NCBI GenBank assembly: GCA_028868875.1
Contig: JAGWTS010000007.1
Location: 1-39,513, forward strand
From: Burkholderiales bacterium
GTDB lineage: Bacteria; Pseudomonadota; Gammaproteobacteria; Burkholderiales; Burkholderiaceae_C
DNA length: 39,513 nt
Reading direction: 5' to 3'
Below the pieces are notes generated by a model that did not search any database, had not been told where the DNA came from, and worked only from the letters and a program-made list of their open reading frames with translations. Of this stretch, positions 17,761 through 26,108 are shown in pieces (the first letter of the stretch is position 1; the number at the start of each line of letters is the position of its first letter). A program made the translations under genes and the position numbers.

Positions 17761-17886
17761 CCCTGCCTCGCCTTCCGACGCCGCAAGTCGGGTTGCGAGG
17801 GCCGGGCTGTCCGGGCGCAGCGCCCGCTGCCGCGCCCGCGGTTCGCCAACCCGGCCCGACCGCCGACCCCCCTCCCCCGCCAACCC

Positions 17887-18630
17887 ATGAGCATCAGCGC
17901 CCTCGTCCTGTTCTCCGGAGGCCAGGACTCCGCCACCTGCCTCGCCTGGGCCCTGGACCGCTACGACGCGGTCGAGACCGTCGGCTTCGACTACGGCCAG
18001 CGCCACCGGGTCGAACTCGAATGCCGCGGCGCCTTCGTGCAGCAGTTGCGCGAGCGCTTTCCGGCCTGGGGCCGCAAGCTCGGCGCCGACCATCTGCTCG
18101 ACCTGGGCCTGCTCGGGCGCATCAGCGACAGCGCGCTCACTGCCGAGCGCGAGATCGAGTTCGCGAACTCGGGCCTGCCCAACACCTTCGTTCCCGGGCG
18201 CAACCTGATGTTCTTCACGATGGCCGCGGCCCTGGCCTACCGGCGCGGCCACAAGGTGCTGGTGGGCGGCATGTGCGAGACCGACTATTCGGGCTACCCG
18301 GACTGCCGCGACGACACCCTGAAGTCGCTCCAGGTCACGCTCAACCTGGGGCTGGACGCGCGCCTCGTGATCGAGACGCCGCTGATGTGGATCGACAAGC
18401 AGCAGACCTGGGCCCTGGCCCGGAGCCTGGGCGGCGAGGCCCTGGTCGATCTCGTGCGCGAGCAGACCCACACCTGCTACCTGGGCGACCACCGCACCCA
18501 CCACGCCTGGGGCTACGGCTGCGGCCAGTGCCCGGCCTGCCAACTGCGCAGCAAGGGCCACGCGGCCTGGATCGCCGCGCTGGCGCAGGGCCCGCGGGAC
18601 GCCCTGGGCGCACAAGGCCCGGCCTCATGA
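17887..18630 (+). CDS. queC: QueC, 7-cyano-7-deazaguanine (preQ0) synthase
   Basis: ATP-dependent conversion of 7-carboxy-7-deazaguanine with ammonia to preQ0, the queuosine precursor. The 247-residue protein has the PP-loop [10 protein letters not shown] near residues 10-19, the GFDYGQRH segment, VPGRNLMFF, and [16 protein letters not shown] typical of QueC. The zinc ligands are the Cys in THTCYLG and the C-terminal CGQCPAC group. Its start is the ATG directly after a pyrimidine-rich stretch; no strong Shine-Dalgarno is seen. It overlaps the next gene by four bases (ATGA), and queE follows, so three consecutive steps of preQ0 synthesis are encoded together (GTP cyclohydrolase I is not in the window). 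Confidence 0.96.
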   Translation: MSISALVLFSGGQDSATCLAWALDRYDAVETVGFDYGQRHRVELECRGAFVQQLRERFPAWGRKLGADHLLDLGLLGRISDSALTAEREIEFANSGLPNTFVPGRNLMFFTMAAALAYRRGHKVLVGGMCETDYSGYPDCRDDTLKSLQVTLNLGLDARLVIETPLMWIDKQQTWALARSLGGEALVDLVREQTHTCYLGDHRTHHAWGYGCGQCPACQLRSKGHAAWIAALAQGPRDALGAQGPAS

Positions 18631-19724
18631 AGCCGCCCTTCGTGCTCACGCTGGCCAGCGCCGGCTTCGAGGCCGCGCGCCGGCTCGAAGGGCTGCCCGC
18701 GGGCCATCGCAGCCGGCATCTCCACGGCCACGGTTTCGAGGCCACCGTGTTCGCCGAGCTGCCACCGGGCTTCGCCGCCTACCCGGGCGGCGAGGTCGAC
18801 GCGCTGCGCGAGCGCCTCGAGGCCGCGCTCGCGCCGCTCGACCACGGCACCCTGAATCAACTCATCGAAGAGCCCGGCGACGCCCAACTCGCGCGCTGGA
18901 TCCGGCGTCAACTGGGCCTGCCCGGCATCGAACGCGTCGCCCTGCGCAGCAACGCCGGCCGCGGCGTCGACCTCGACCGCGACGCGCGGGCTCAGGTCTG
19001 GCGGCGCTACCGCTTCCAGGCCGCGCACCGGCTGCCGCACGTGCCGCTGGGCCACAAATGCGGGCGCCTGCACGGCCATGGCTTCGAAGCCGTGGTCCAC
19101 GCCCGGCTGGGCCCGGGCGACGCATCGGCCGAAGCCGGCTACGACCGCCTGGACGACGCCTGGGCGCCGCTGCACATGGCGCTGAACTACCGGTGCCTGA
19201 ACGAGATCGAGGGCCTGGACAACCCGACGAGCGAGAACCTCTCGGCCTGGATCTGGCAGCGCCTGCAGCCTTCGCTGCCCGGCGTGGCCGGCGTCACGGT
19301 GTTCGAGACCGGCTCCTGCGGCGCCCATTTCGACGGCAACCACTACCGCATCTGGAAGGAGTTCACGCTCGACAGCGCGGTGCGCCTGGCGCACGCCCCC
19401 GAAGGCTCGGCGCGCCGGCGCCTGCACGGCCACACCTACAGGCTGCGCCTGCAGCTCGAGGCGCCGCTCGACGCGCTGCTGGGATGGGCCCAGGATTTCG
19501 GCGACGTGAAGACGCTGTTCGACCCGATCTTCAAGTCCATCGACCACCAGCCCCTGCACGAACTGCCAGGCCTGGCCGACGGCGACGCGGCCAGCCTCGC
19601 GTGCTGGATCCTGGCGCGGGCGCAGCCGCTGCTGCCCGCGCTCGCGCGCGTCGACCTGCACGAAACGCCCGGCACCGGCTGCCAGGCGGCGCGCACGAAC
19701 GACGGCCCGGCGATGCCGGTCTGA
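18627..19724 (+). CDS. queD: Three-domain QueD-like 6-carboxytetrahydropterin synthase
   Basis: QueD turns dihydroneopterin triphosphate into 6-carboxytetrahydropterin; position between queC and queE fits that role. Usual QueD has about 120 residues; this has 365, reading as three tandem PTPS domains (about 1-115, 125-240, 241-355). Domain 2 has zinc ligands His134, His149, His151, catalytic Cys145 in [10 protein letters not shown], and anchoring Glu227, but Asn187-Tyr188 replace the Asp-His pair (LDHHYLN in QueD as I remember it). Domain 1 keeps Asp72-His73 and HGH (33-35), but has Arg18 for the first zinc His, Ser29 for Cys and Arg107 for Glu. Domain 3 keeps Asp306-His307, Glu346 and HGH (267-269), but has Val252 for the zinc His and Arg263 for Cys. 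So a full residue set exists only by combining domain 2 with domain 1 or 3. Start fixed by the ATGA overlap with queC. Confidence 0.9.
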   Translation: MKPPFVLTLASAGFEAARRLEGLPAGHRSRHLHGHGFEATVFAELPPGFAAYPGGEVDALRERLEAALAPLDHGTLNQLIEEPGDAQLARWIRRQLGLPGIERVALRSNAGRGVDLDRDARAQVWRRYRFQAAHRLPHVPLGHKCGRLHGHGFEAVVHARLGPGDASAEAGYDRLDDAWAPLHMALNYRCLNEIEGLDNPTSENLSAWIWQRLQPSLPGVAGVTVFETGSCGAHFDGNHYRIWKEFTLDSAVRLAHAPEGSARRRLHGHTYRLRLQLEAPLDALLGWAQDFGDVKTLFDPIFKSIDHQPLHELPGLADGDAASLACWILARAQPLLPALARVDLHETPGTGCQAARTNDGPAMPV

Positions 19725-19736
19725 GGGCTCGGGAAC

Positions 19737-20375
19737 ATGACCTACTCCGTCAAGGAAATCTTCTACACGCTGCAAGGCGAAGGCCGCCGTGCCGGCCGCC
19801 CCGCGGTGTTCTGCCGCTTTGCCGGCTGCAACCTCTGGAGCGGGCGCGAGCAGGACCGCGAGCAGGCCATCTGCCGCTTCTGCGACACCGATTTCGTCGG
19901 CACCGACGGCACGCTGGGGGGCAAGTTCGAAGGCGCGGCCGCGCTCGCCGCCGTCGTCGCCGGCCTGTGGCCGGCCGGCGAAGGCCATCGCTACGTCGTC
20001 CTCACGGGCGGCGAGCCCCTGCTTCAGGTCGATGCCGCGCTCATCGACGCGCTGCACGGGGCCCGCTTCGAGATCGCGGTCGAGACCAACGGCTCGGTCG
20101 AGGCACCCGCAGGCCTGGACTGGATCTGCGTCAGCCCCAAGGCCGGCGCGCCCTGGGTCCAGCGCCGCGGCAATGAGCTCAAGCTGGCCTATCCCCAGCC
20201 CGGACTGCTGCCCGATGCGGTAGCCGCCGTGGCAACCGATTTCGAGCATTACCTGATCCAGCCCATCGACAGCCCGCTGCGCGCCCGGAACACGCGCCAG
20301 GCCATCGCCTGGTGCCAGGCGCATCCGCGCTGGAACCTCTCGGTCCAGACCCACAAGGTGCTGGACATCCGCTGA
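19737..20375 (+). CDS. queE: QueE, 7-carboxy-7-deazaguanine synthase
   Basis: Radical SAM enzyme that rearranges 6-carboxytetrahydropterin to 7-carboxy-7-deazaguanine, the step between QueD and QueC. The 212-residue protein begins with YSVKEIFYTLQGEG, as in the family. The cluster-binding cysteines are Cys31, Cys46 and Cys49, a CX14CX2C spacing rather than the common CX3CX2C; the same long spacing is known for the Burkholderia-type QueE. TGGEPLLQ (SAM/Gly-rich motif), VETNGS and CVSPKAG follow, and the C-terminus has NLSVQTHKVLDIR. It starts 12 bases after the three-domain QueD gene and ends 12 bases before the M20 amidohydrolase gene. Confidence 0.95.
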   Translation: MTYSVKEIFYTLQGEGRRAGRPAVFCRFAGCNLWSGREQDREQAICRFCDTDFVGTDGTLGGKFEGAAALAAVVAGLWPAGEGHRYVVLTGGEPLLQVDAALIDALHGARFEIAVETNGSVEAPAGLDWICVSPKAGAPWVQRRGNELKLAYPQPGLLPDAVAAVATDFEHYLIQPIDSPLRARNTRQAIAWCQAHPRWNLSVQTHKVLDIR

Positions 20376-20387
20376 AGCGACAAGGCC

Positions 20388-21584
20388 ATGAACGGAAGCT
20401 ACCAACGCCTGACCCCGGACGCCGTCTCGGCCCTCGGCGGCTTCGCCGAAGGACTCGGCGCCCTGCGCCGCGAGATCCACCGCCGCCCCGAGACCGCCTT
20501 CACCGAGGTCGAGACCTCGGCCCGGGTGGCGGCGCAATTGCGCGCCCTCGGCCTCGAGGTCCACACCGGCCTGGCCACGACCGGCGTCGTCGCAAGCTTG
20601 CAGGGCCGGCGCGGGCTGGGGCGGCGCATCGGCCTGCGCGCCGACATGGACGCCTTGTTCATCGACGAGGCCAACGGCTTCGAGCACCGCTCGCAGGTGG
20701 CGGGCAAGATGCACGCCTGCGGCCACGACGGCCACACCGCGATGCTGATCGGCGCCGCGGCCTGGCTGCGCGAGCGCGCCGATTTCGCCGGCACCGTGCA
20801 CTTCATCTTCCAGCCCGCCGAGGAGAGCGAAGGCGGCGCGCGCGTGATGATCGAGCAGGGCCTGTTCGAGCGCTTTCCCTGCGACGCCGTCTACGGCCTG
20901 CACAACGACCCCGGGCTCGAGGCCGGGCGCTTCAAGATCCGCAGCGGCTCGATGATGGCCGCGGGCGACACCTGGGAAGTGCGCTTCGAAGGCACGGGCG
21001 GCCACGGCGCGATGCCGCACAAGGCCACCGACCCGACGATGGTGCTGGCGACCTTTCTCACCGGCCTGCCCACCATCGTGGCGCGCAACGTGCCGGCGAC
21101 CGAGGCGGCCGTGATCAGCATCGGCCACATCGCCGCCGGCGCCCACGCCGCGCCCAACATCATTCCGTCATCCGTGCTCGTGCGCGGCACCGCACGCAGC
21201 TACACCGCGGCGGTGCGCGACGTGCTGGAGAACCGGCTGCGCCAGCTCAGCGAAGCCGCGGCGCTGGGCCACGGCCTGCAGGCGCACTTCAAGTACATCC
21301 GGCGCTACCCCTCGCTCGTGAACGGGCCCGAACAGACGAAGCTCGCGCTGCAGGCGGCGCAGGCCGTGGCGGGCGCCGGGCAGGTGGACGCCGAATGCGA
21401 ACTCGTGGGCGGCTCGGAAGACTTCGCCTTCATGCTGCAGAAGGTGCCCGGCGCCTACATCATGCTCGGCAACGGCATCGGCCCCAACCTGCACACGCCC
21501 CGCTACGAGTTCAACGACGCGATCATCCCCGCCGGCGTGGCCTACTGGGTCAACCTCGTCGCGGCCGAACTCGGCGCAGCCTGA
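20388..21584 (+). CDS. M20 family amidohydrolase (hippurate hydrolase/ aminoacylase-like)
   Basis: Metal-dependent hydrolase of N-acyl amino acids or related amides, cytoplasmic, 398 residues. Seen: LRREIHRRPETAFTEVET at the N-terminus, GLRADMDALFIDE with a metal Asp region, GKMHACGHDGHTAMLIGAA, FQPAEESEGGARVM with the catalytic Glu pair, the dimerisation (lid) domain with GGHGAMPHKATDP, GGSEDFAFML and the C-terminal LHTPRYEFNDAIIP with the last metal His. The start is the ATG 12 bases after queE, so it may be cotranscribed with the queuosine genes although no functional link is known. It is convergent with the DeoR regulator. Alternatively it belongs functionally with the neighbouring peptide ABC transporter, supplying amide cleavage. 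The true substrate cannot be told from sequence. Confidence 0.9.
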   Translation: MNGSYQRLTPDAVSALGGFAEGLGALRREIHRRPETAFTEVETSARVAAQLRALGLEVHTGLATTGVVASLQGRRGLGRRIGLRADMDALFIDEANGFEHRSQVAGKMHACGHDGHTAMLIGAAAWLRERADFAGTVHFIFQPAEESEGGARVMIEQGLFERFPCDAVYGLHNDPGLEAGRFKIRSGSMMAAGDTWEVRFEGTGGHGAMPHKATDPTMVLATFLTGLPTIVARNVPATEAAVISIGHIAAGAHAAPNIIPSSVLVRGTARSYTAAVRDVLENRLRQLSEAAALGHGLQAHFKYIRRYPSLVNGPEQTKLALQAAQAVAGAGQVDAECELVGGSEDFAFMLQKVPGAYIMLGNGIGPNLHTPRYEFNDAIIPAGVAYWVNLVAAELGAA

Positions 21585-21590
21585 AGGGCC

Positions 21591-22400
21591 TCAGGCGTAG
21601 ACGATACGCCGCAGGCTCGAGCGGTAGGGCTCGACGAGCGCGTCGGTGGCCCGGTCGGTGACGAACACGTCCACCGCGTCGAGGGCGCAGACCGGGGCCA
21701 GCTTCCTGACGTTGAACTTGGTGTGGTCCGCGAGCACGACGCAGCGCCCGGCGCTCTTCATCGCCATCGCCTTGACGCGCGCCTCGTCGACCGCCGAGTT
21801 GGTCACGCCGAGTTCGCTGATGCCGTCGGCGCCCATGAAGAAGGTGTCCACCATCAGGTCGCGCAGGACGGCGTCGGTCCAGGGCCCGACCACGTTGTAG
21901 AGCCCGGGGCGCACCCTGCCGCCGGCCATCAGCACCTCGGTCGCGCCGTGGGCCACGGCGATGGCGGCGTTCAGGTCCAGCGCCACCACGGTCAGGCGCC
22001 GCCCCGCGAGCAGGCGCGCCAGCGCCAGGCAGGTGGTTCCGGAATCGAGCAGGACGGTGGCCCCGTCATCGACCAGGCGCGCCGCGGCGGCGGCGATGGC
22101 GTCCTTCTCCTCGCGCTGGCGGCTGCGCTTGTCGGAGAAGCCCGGTTCGTAGTCCGCGGCCGTGGGCGCGGCCGGGCCGAGTTCCAGGTTCACGCCGATC
22201 ACGCCACCATGCGTGCGCTTGACGAGGTTCAGGTCTTCCAGCGCCGCCAGGTCGCGCCGCACGGTCGCGACCGAGGCGCCCAGGGCCTGGACCAGCCCGG
22301 CCGTCGTGAGCTTGCCGCTTTTGCGAACCAGTTCGAGCAGGCGCTGGCGGCGCACTTCCGGAAGGTTGTCGGCATCGCCGAGGATGGGGGTCTTCGCCAT
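21591..22400 (-). CDS. DeoR family transcriptional regulator
   Basis: DNA-binding repressor-type regulator, usually sensing a sugar phosphate or similar metabolite. Seen: N-terminal winged HTH with RRQRLLELVRKSGKLTTAGL and GASVATVRRDLAALEDL, the wing LVKRTHGGVIGV, and the C-terminal isomerase-like sensor domain with DDGATVLLDSGTTCLALA, MAGGRVRPGLYNVVGP, FFMGADGI and LADHTKFN. Length about 269 residues from the ATG at 22400, chosen because GGGAGGA stands just upstream, although unusually close (2-3 bases); ATG 22418 (MSRGRTM) is the alternative. The upstream region carries three TGAT-core units at exactly 10-bp spacing, matching a longer array before the ABC solute-binding gene, which suggests autoregulation and control of that operon. 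Confidence 0.92.
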   Translation of the reverse strand: MAKTPILGDADNLPEVRRQRLLELVRKSGKLTTAGLVQALGASVATVRRDLAALEDLNLVKRTHGGVIGVNLELGPAAPTAADYEPGFSDKRSRQREEKDAIAAAAARLVDDGATVLLDSGTTCLALARLLAGRRLTVVALDLNAAIAVAHGATEVLMAGGRVRPGLYNVVGPWTDAVLRDLMVDTFFMGADGISELGVTNSAVDEARVKAMAMKSAGRCVVLADHTKFNVRKLAPVCALDAVDVFVTDRATDALVEPYRSSLRRIVYA

Positions 22401-22500
22401 GGTCCTCCCTCTGGACATGGAAAACGTGGATGACTCGGCCTTCGTGTCCCGCCGCATGCGGCCGCACCGCGCCGAGGCCTGCGCCCCTCTGGCGCGAATT

Positions 22501-22524
22501 TGATCTTATCTGATCGAATGTGAT
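22501..22524 (+). promoter_or_regulatory. Phased TGAT repeats upstream of the DeoR gene (array 1)
   Basis: TGAT occurs at 22501, 22511 and 22521, exactly one helical turn apart, in an AT-rich island about 100 bases before the regulator start. The middle unit contains TGATCGAA, an 8-mer also present in array 2 upstream of the solute-binding protein gene. Direct repeats at about 10-bp spacing are common among DeoR-family operators, so this is a likely autoregulatory site. Confidence 0.55.
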
Positions 22525-22579
22525 GCCATTCCGGCAAGCTCCCGCGCCGCCCCTGCTTGCGGCACGCGGGGGCGGAACT

Positions 22580-23215
22580 TCAACCGAACAGCCCGGGCTG
22601 CGCGCGCAGGATCCGGGCCCATTGCAGGTAGCCCGAGGCGTTGAGGTGGATGAGGTCGTCCTGGTAATGGCGCCCGAGCGGGCGCCCATGCGCGCCGAGC
22701 AGGACCGAGGTCACGTCGACAGGGTGCACGCCGTCGAGGCCGCGGCAATGTTCGGCCGCGAGCCGGTTGAACTCGGCCACCACGTCCGCGTAAATCCATT
22801 TGGTCGGGCTCTGCTTGGCCGAGAGCACGAAGACCGGCGTGGCCGCCATGCGCTGGCGGATGGCGTCGAGCAGCGCGCGCAAGCCCCCGAGGGTGGAGCG
22901 CGCATCGAGCCCGTCGGCGGAGATGTCGTTCTCGCCGAAGTACAGCACGACCCGCGTCGGGCGCAAGGGCGTGAGCAAGCGGTCGAGGTGGTGCAGGGCC
23001 GAGGCATGGGTGGCACCGCCGAAGCCCAGGTTGACGACGTCCAGGCAGCCCAGGTCGGCGGCCATGCTCTGCCAGAGCCGGAACGAAGACGAGCCGTAGA
23101 AGGCGATCGGCGCCGGCGGCAGGCCCCTCTGCCGGATCGCGGCGAGAACGGCGCCGACATCGTCGTCGTGGCGCGCCGTGCCGATGTCGTCGGGGAAGCG
23201 GTAGTCCGAGGTCAC
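22580..23215 (-). CDS. Cytoplasmic SGNH/GDSL esterase in the ABC transporter operon
   Basis: Probable ester (or O-acyl) hydrolase of 211 residues. Seen: block I as FYGSSSFRLW (Ser nucleophile in GSSS), VVNLGFGG (block II Gly), YFGENDIS (block III Asn), and DLIHLNASGYLQW with the D-x-x-H catalytic pair. No signal peptide. The start is taken as GTG 23215: AGGA lies about 8 bases upstream and the longer frame overlaps the upstream ATPase gene with non-conserved Arg-rich sequence. It is the last gene of the minus-strand transporter operon, 25 bases after the second ATPase gene, which suggests the imported ligand carries an ester or acyl group removed inside the cell. Substrate is unknown. Confidence 0.83.
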   Translation of the reverse strand: MTSDYRFPDDIGTARHDDDVGAVLAAIRQRGLPPAPIAFYGSSSFRLWQSMAADLGCLDVVNLGFGGATHASALHHLDRLLTPLRPTRVVLYFGENDISADGLDARSTLGGLRALLDAIRQRMAATPVFVLSAKQSPTKWIYADVVAEFNRLAAEHCRGLDGVHPVDVTSVLLGAHGRPLGRHYQDDLIHLNASGYLQWARILRAQPGLFG

Positions 23216-23240
23216 TGCACGGTCCTTTCGCGTAAAGCGC

Positions 23241-24254
23241 CTATGCGGCGCCGGCCGCCAACTCGATGCCGCTGGCGGCGAGGTGACAGGCCACCGCGCG
23301 GCCGTCGTCGATGGCCCGGAGTTCGGGCCGCTCCTGGCGGCAGCGCTCGGTCGCGCGCGGGCAGCGCCCCACGAAGCCGCAGCCCGGCGCGAGCTGCGAT
23401 GGATTCGGCGGATCGCCTTCCAGCGGAAGGCGCTTGCGCCTTTCGCGCGGATCGGCCCGCGGCACCGCATCCAGCAGTGCCTGCGTGTAGGGGTGCGAGG
23501 GCGCGTCGAGCACCGTCGCCGTGGCGCCGATCTCGACGACCCGGCCCAGGTACATCACGGCGACGCGGTCGCTGATGTGGCCGACGAGGCCGATGTCGTG
23601 CGAGATGAAGACCAGGGCCAGCCCCATCTCGTCGCGCAGGTCGCAGAGCAGGTTGACGACCTGGGCCCGCACCGAGACGTCGAGCGCCGAGACCGGCTCG
23701 TCGGCGACGATCACCTCGGGCGCCAGGGCCAGGGCGCGGGCGATGCCCACGCGCTGGCGCTGGCCGCCCGAGAGTTCGTGCGGATGGCGCGCGCCGTGGT
23801 CGGGGCGCAGGCCCACGCGCTGCAGCAGGCCCGCGACGCGCTCGCGCCGCTCCTGCGGGCTGCCGCGGCGGAAATTGTCCAGCGGCTCGCGCACCAGGGC
23901 CTCGACCTTCCAGCGCGGATCGAGCGAGGTCGCCGGATCCTGGAAGATCATCTGCATCCGGGTCCGGCTGGCGCGCAGTTCGGCCGCGCTCGAGTGCGCG
24001 ATGTCGAGCCCCTGGAGCAGAACCTGGCCCGCCGTCGGGCGATCGAGGCCGATCAGGAGCCGCCCCAGGGTCGACTTGCCGCAACCGCTTTCGCCGACGA
24101 CGGCCAGGGTCTCGCGGGCGCTGACGCCCAGGTCCACGCCGTTCAAGGCGTACACCTTGCGCCCGCCCGGCCCGGGATAGTGGCGCACGAGGCCGCGCGC
24201 CTCGAGCAAGGGGGCGGCCGCGGCCGGGGGCGCCGATTCCGGAACAGGCTTCAT
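23241..24254 (-). CDS. Oligopeptide-type ABC transporter ATPase (DppF/OppF-like)
   Basis: Cytoplasmic ATPase of a peptide/nickel/opine-class importer, 337 residues. Seen: Walker [13 protein letters not shown] near residue 55, Q-loop MIFQDPATSLDPRW, signature LSGGQRQRVGIARAL, Walker B VIVADEPVSALD, the H-loop VFISHDIG, and the C-terminal oligo_HPY segment with HPYTQALLDAVP and the cysteine cluster CGFVGRCPRATERC found in this class. The conserved DPRWK favours the DppF/OppF type rather than DppD. The start at 24254 overlaps the stop of the preceding DppD-like gene (ATGA, four bases), showing one operon. Confidence 0.94.
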   Translation of the reverse strand: MKPVPESAPPAAAAPLLEARGLVRHYPGPGGRKVYALNGVDLGVSARETLAVVGESGCGKSTLGRLLIGLDRPTAGQVLLQGLDIAHSSAAELRASRTRMQMIFQDPATSLDPRWKVEALVREPLDNFRRGSPQERRERVAGLLQRVGLRPDHGARHPHELSGGQRQRVGIARALALAPEVIVADEPVSALDVSVRAQVVNLLCDLRDEMGLALVFISHDIGLVGHISDRVAVMYLGRVVEIGATATVLDAPSHPYTQALLDAVPRADPRERRKRLPLEGDPPNPSQLAPGCGFVGRCPRATERCRQERPELRAIDDGRAVACHLAASGIELAAGAA

Positions 24255-25261
24255 GGCGCCGACGCCTCCGCCCGAAGTCCGCCCGCGAGCTGGTCGCAGG
24301 CGCTGAGATGGCCGCAGGCCACTTCGCCCAGGGGCGGCTCGCGCAGGCCGCAGGCCGCCACCGCATAGGCGCAGCGCGGCGCGAAGGCGCAGCCCGCACC
24401 GATCTGGCTGATGGGCGGCACCTGGCCCCGGATCTCGACGAGGCGGGTCGCGCGCGCCTGCTTCGAGCCCCAGTGCGCGGTGGCGCCGAGCAGGCCCGCC
24501 GTGTAGCCGTGGGCGGGATGCTCGAAAAGCTCGCCCACCGCGGCGCGCTCGACGATCCGGCCGGCGTACATGACCGCCGCCTCGTCCGCGATTTCCGCGA
24601 CCACGCCCAGGTCGTGCGTGATGAAGACGATGGCGGTGCCGAACTCGCGCTGCAACTCGCTCAGCAGCCAGAGGATCTGGGCCTGCACGGTGACGTCCAG
24701 CGCGGTCGTGGGTTCGTCGGCGATGAGCAGCTTGGGGCGGCAGATCAAGGCCATCGCGATCATGATGCGCTGGCGCATGCCGCCCGAGAGCTGATGCGGA
24801 TAGGCCTGCATGCGCGCCGCGGGATCGGGGATGCGCACCCGCTCCAGCACCTCAAGCACGCGCGCGCGCGCCGCCTTGCGCGAGAGCTTCTCGTGCAGGG
24901 TCAGGGCTTCCTGGATCTGGAAGCCGATCGAGAGCACGGGGTTGAGCGAGCTCATCGGGTCCTGGAAGATCATCGACATCAGCGGCCCGCGCATGCGCGC
25001 GAGCTCGCGCCGGTCGCAGGTCAGCAGCTCATGGCCGTCCAGGCGCAGCCGGTCCGCGCTCACGACCGCGGTGCCGGGCGCATGCAGGCCCATGATCGAG
25101 ATCGCCGTCACGCTCTTGCCGCAGCCCGATTCGCCGACGATGCACAGGGTCTTGCCGGCCTCGAGGTCGAAGGAGACGCCGCGCACGGTCTCGACCACGC
25201 CGCCCGGCCCGAAGCCGACGCGCAGGTTGCGCACCGAGAGAAAGGGGGTCGTCGAGGCCAT
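24251..25261 (-). CDS. Oligopeptide-type ABC transporter ATPase (DppD/OppD-like)
   Basis: Partner ATPase of the importer, 336 residues. Seen: [10 protein letters not shown] at the N-terminus, Walker [32 protein letters not shown] (Q loop; SSLNP is typical of the D-type subunit), signature [15 protein letters not shown], Walker [27 protein letters not shown] with the H-loop, and the C-terminal HGYTAGLL and [14 protein letters not shown] cluster. The start at 25261 is set by a one-base TGATG overlap with the stop of the permease gene before it. Internal order (binding protein, two permeases, D, F) is the classical Dpp arrangement. Confidence 0.94.
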   Translation of the reverse strand: MASTTPFLSVRNLRVGFGPGGVVETVRGVSFDLEAGKTLCIVGESGCGKSVTAISIMGLHAPGTAVVSADRLRLDGHELLTCDRRELARMRGPLMSMIFQDPMSSLNPVLSIGFQIQEALTLHEKLSRKAARARVLEVLERVRIPDPAARMQAYPHQLSGGMRQRIMIAMALICRPKLLIADEPTTALDVTVQAQILWLLSELQREFGTAIVFITHDLGVVAEIADEAAVMYAGRIVERAAVGELFEHPAHGYTAGLLGATAHWGSKQARATRLVEIRGQVPPISQIGAGCAFAPRCAYAVAACGLREPPLGEVACGHLSACDQLAGGLRAEASAP

Positions 25262-26097
25262 CACGCGAGCCGCTTCTTCAGGCGCGGATCGGCCACTTCG
25301 CGCAGGTGGTCGCCCAGGATGTTGATCGAGAGCACGACGAGCGAGAGGAAGGCGCCCGGGAAGAGGATGATCCAGGGCGCGACCTGGAAGTACTGGCGCC
25401 CGCTGGCCATCACGTTGCCCCAGCTCGGCACGTCGGGCGGCGTGCCGACGCCGAGGAAGCTCAGTACCGCCTCGCTCAGCACCGCCGAGGCGCAGACGAA
25501 GGTGGCCTGCACCGTGAGCGCGCCCACGGCATTGGGAATGACGTGGCGGAACAGGATCTTGGCCGTCGACGAGCCGACCGAGACCGCGGCCGCGACGAAG
25601 GGCAGCTCGCGCAGCGTCAGCACCACGCTGCGCATCAGGCGCGCCGTGCGCGGCACCTCCGGCACCGTGATGGCGAGGATCACGGTGCCCAGCCCGCTGC
25701 CGAGCACCGAGACCATCGCGATCGCGAGCAGCACGCTCGGGATGGCCATGAGGCCGTCGGAGATGCGCATGAGCACGGCGTCGGCGGCGCGGAAGTAACC
25801 GGCCAGCAGGCCCAGGGCCCCGCCGACGACGAGGGTCGCGACGGCCGTCACGACACCGACCCAGAGCGAATTGCGCGAGCCCGAGATCGTGCGCACGAAG
25901 ATGTCGCGCCCGACGCTGTCGGTGCCGAACCAGTGCGCCGCATCGGGCGCCTCGAGGCGCGCCGCCGGGTCGATGTCGTTGCCCAGGCCGAGGAAATGCG
26001 GGCCGAAGATCGCCATCGCCGCAAACGTGGCAATCAGCAGCGCGCTTGCGGCCACGGGCCAGGTCATGCGCTTCCAACCGAGTGCAGGGTTCGTCAT
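25261..26097 (-). CDS. Oligopeptide-type ABC transporter permease (DppC-like)
   Basis: Inner-membrane permease of 278 residues. Seen: one N-terminal helix (VAASALLIATFAAMAIFG), the periplasmic HWFGTDSVGRDIFVRTISG segment characteristic of DppC/OppC, then a run of helices (VVTAVATLVVGGALGLLAGY and onward) with the EAA loop around VGSSTAKILFRHVIPNAVGAL, which docks the ATPases, and the final AFLSLVVLSINILGDHLRE ending in DPRLKKRL. It begins 11 bases downstream of the other permease gene's stop and overlaps the DppD-like gene by one base. Confidence 0.94.
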   Translation of the reverse strand: MTNPALGWKRMTWPVAASALLIATFAAMAIFGPHFLGLGNDIDPAARLEAPDAAHWFGTDSVGRDIFVRTISGSRNSLWVGVVTAVATLVVGGALGLLAGYFRAADAVLMRISDGLMAIPSVLLAIAMVSVLGSGLGTVILAITVPEVPRTARLMRSVVLTLRELPFVAAAVSVGSSTAKILFRHVIPNAVGALTVQATFVCASAVLSEAVLSFLGVGTPPDVPSWGNVMASGRQYFQVAPWIILFPGAFLSLVVLSINILGDHLREVADPRLKKRLA

Positions 26098-26108
26098 CGC
26101 GGATCGGC

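Larger units (their letters stand above)
17443..17886 (+). other. Gene-free, hairpin-rich spacer before the queuosine operon
   Basis: About 440 bases without a convincing gene on either strand; open frames here have no recognisable motifs. It holds overlapping inverted repeats at 17457-17507, a GCGGCGAC/GTCGCCGC pair near 17516-17544, a TAAAAT element at 17755-17760, and CGGGTTG (17789-17795) facing CAACCCG (17847-17853) in the stretch before queC. I looked for a preQ1-type riboswitch, given the downstream genes, and did not recognise one. Confidence 0.55.

Noticed and set aside
17761-17886. preQ1 riboswitch before queC
   Set aside because: None of the known class motifs (short A-rich tail pairing into a small hairpin) is recognisable; only GC-rich inverted repeats are seen.
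18513-21146. 877-codon minus-strand open frame across the queuosine operon
   Set aside because: It is the complement of queC, the three-domain QueD gene, queE and the M20 gene, all with clear motifs; its own translation has none.
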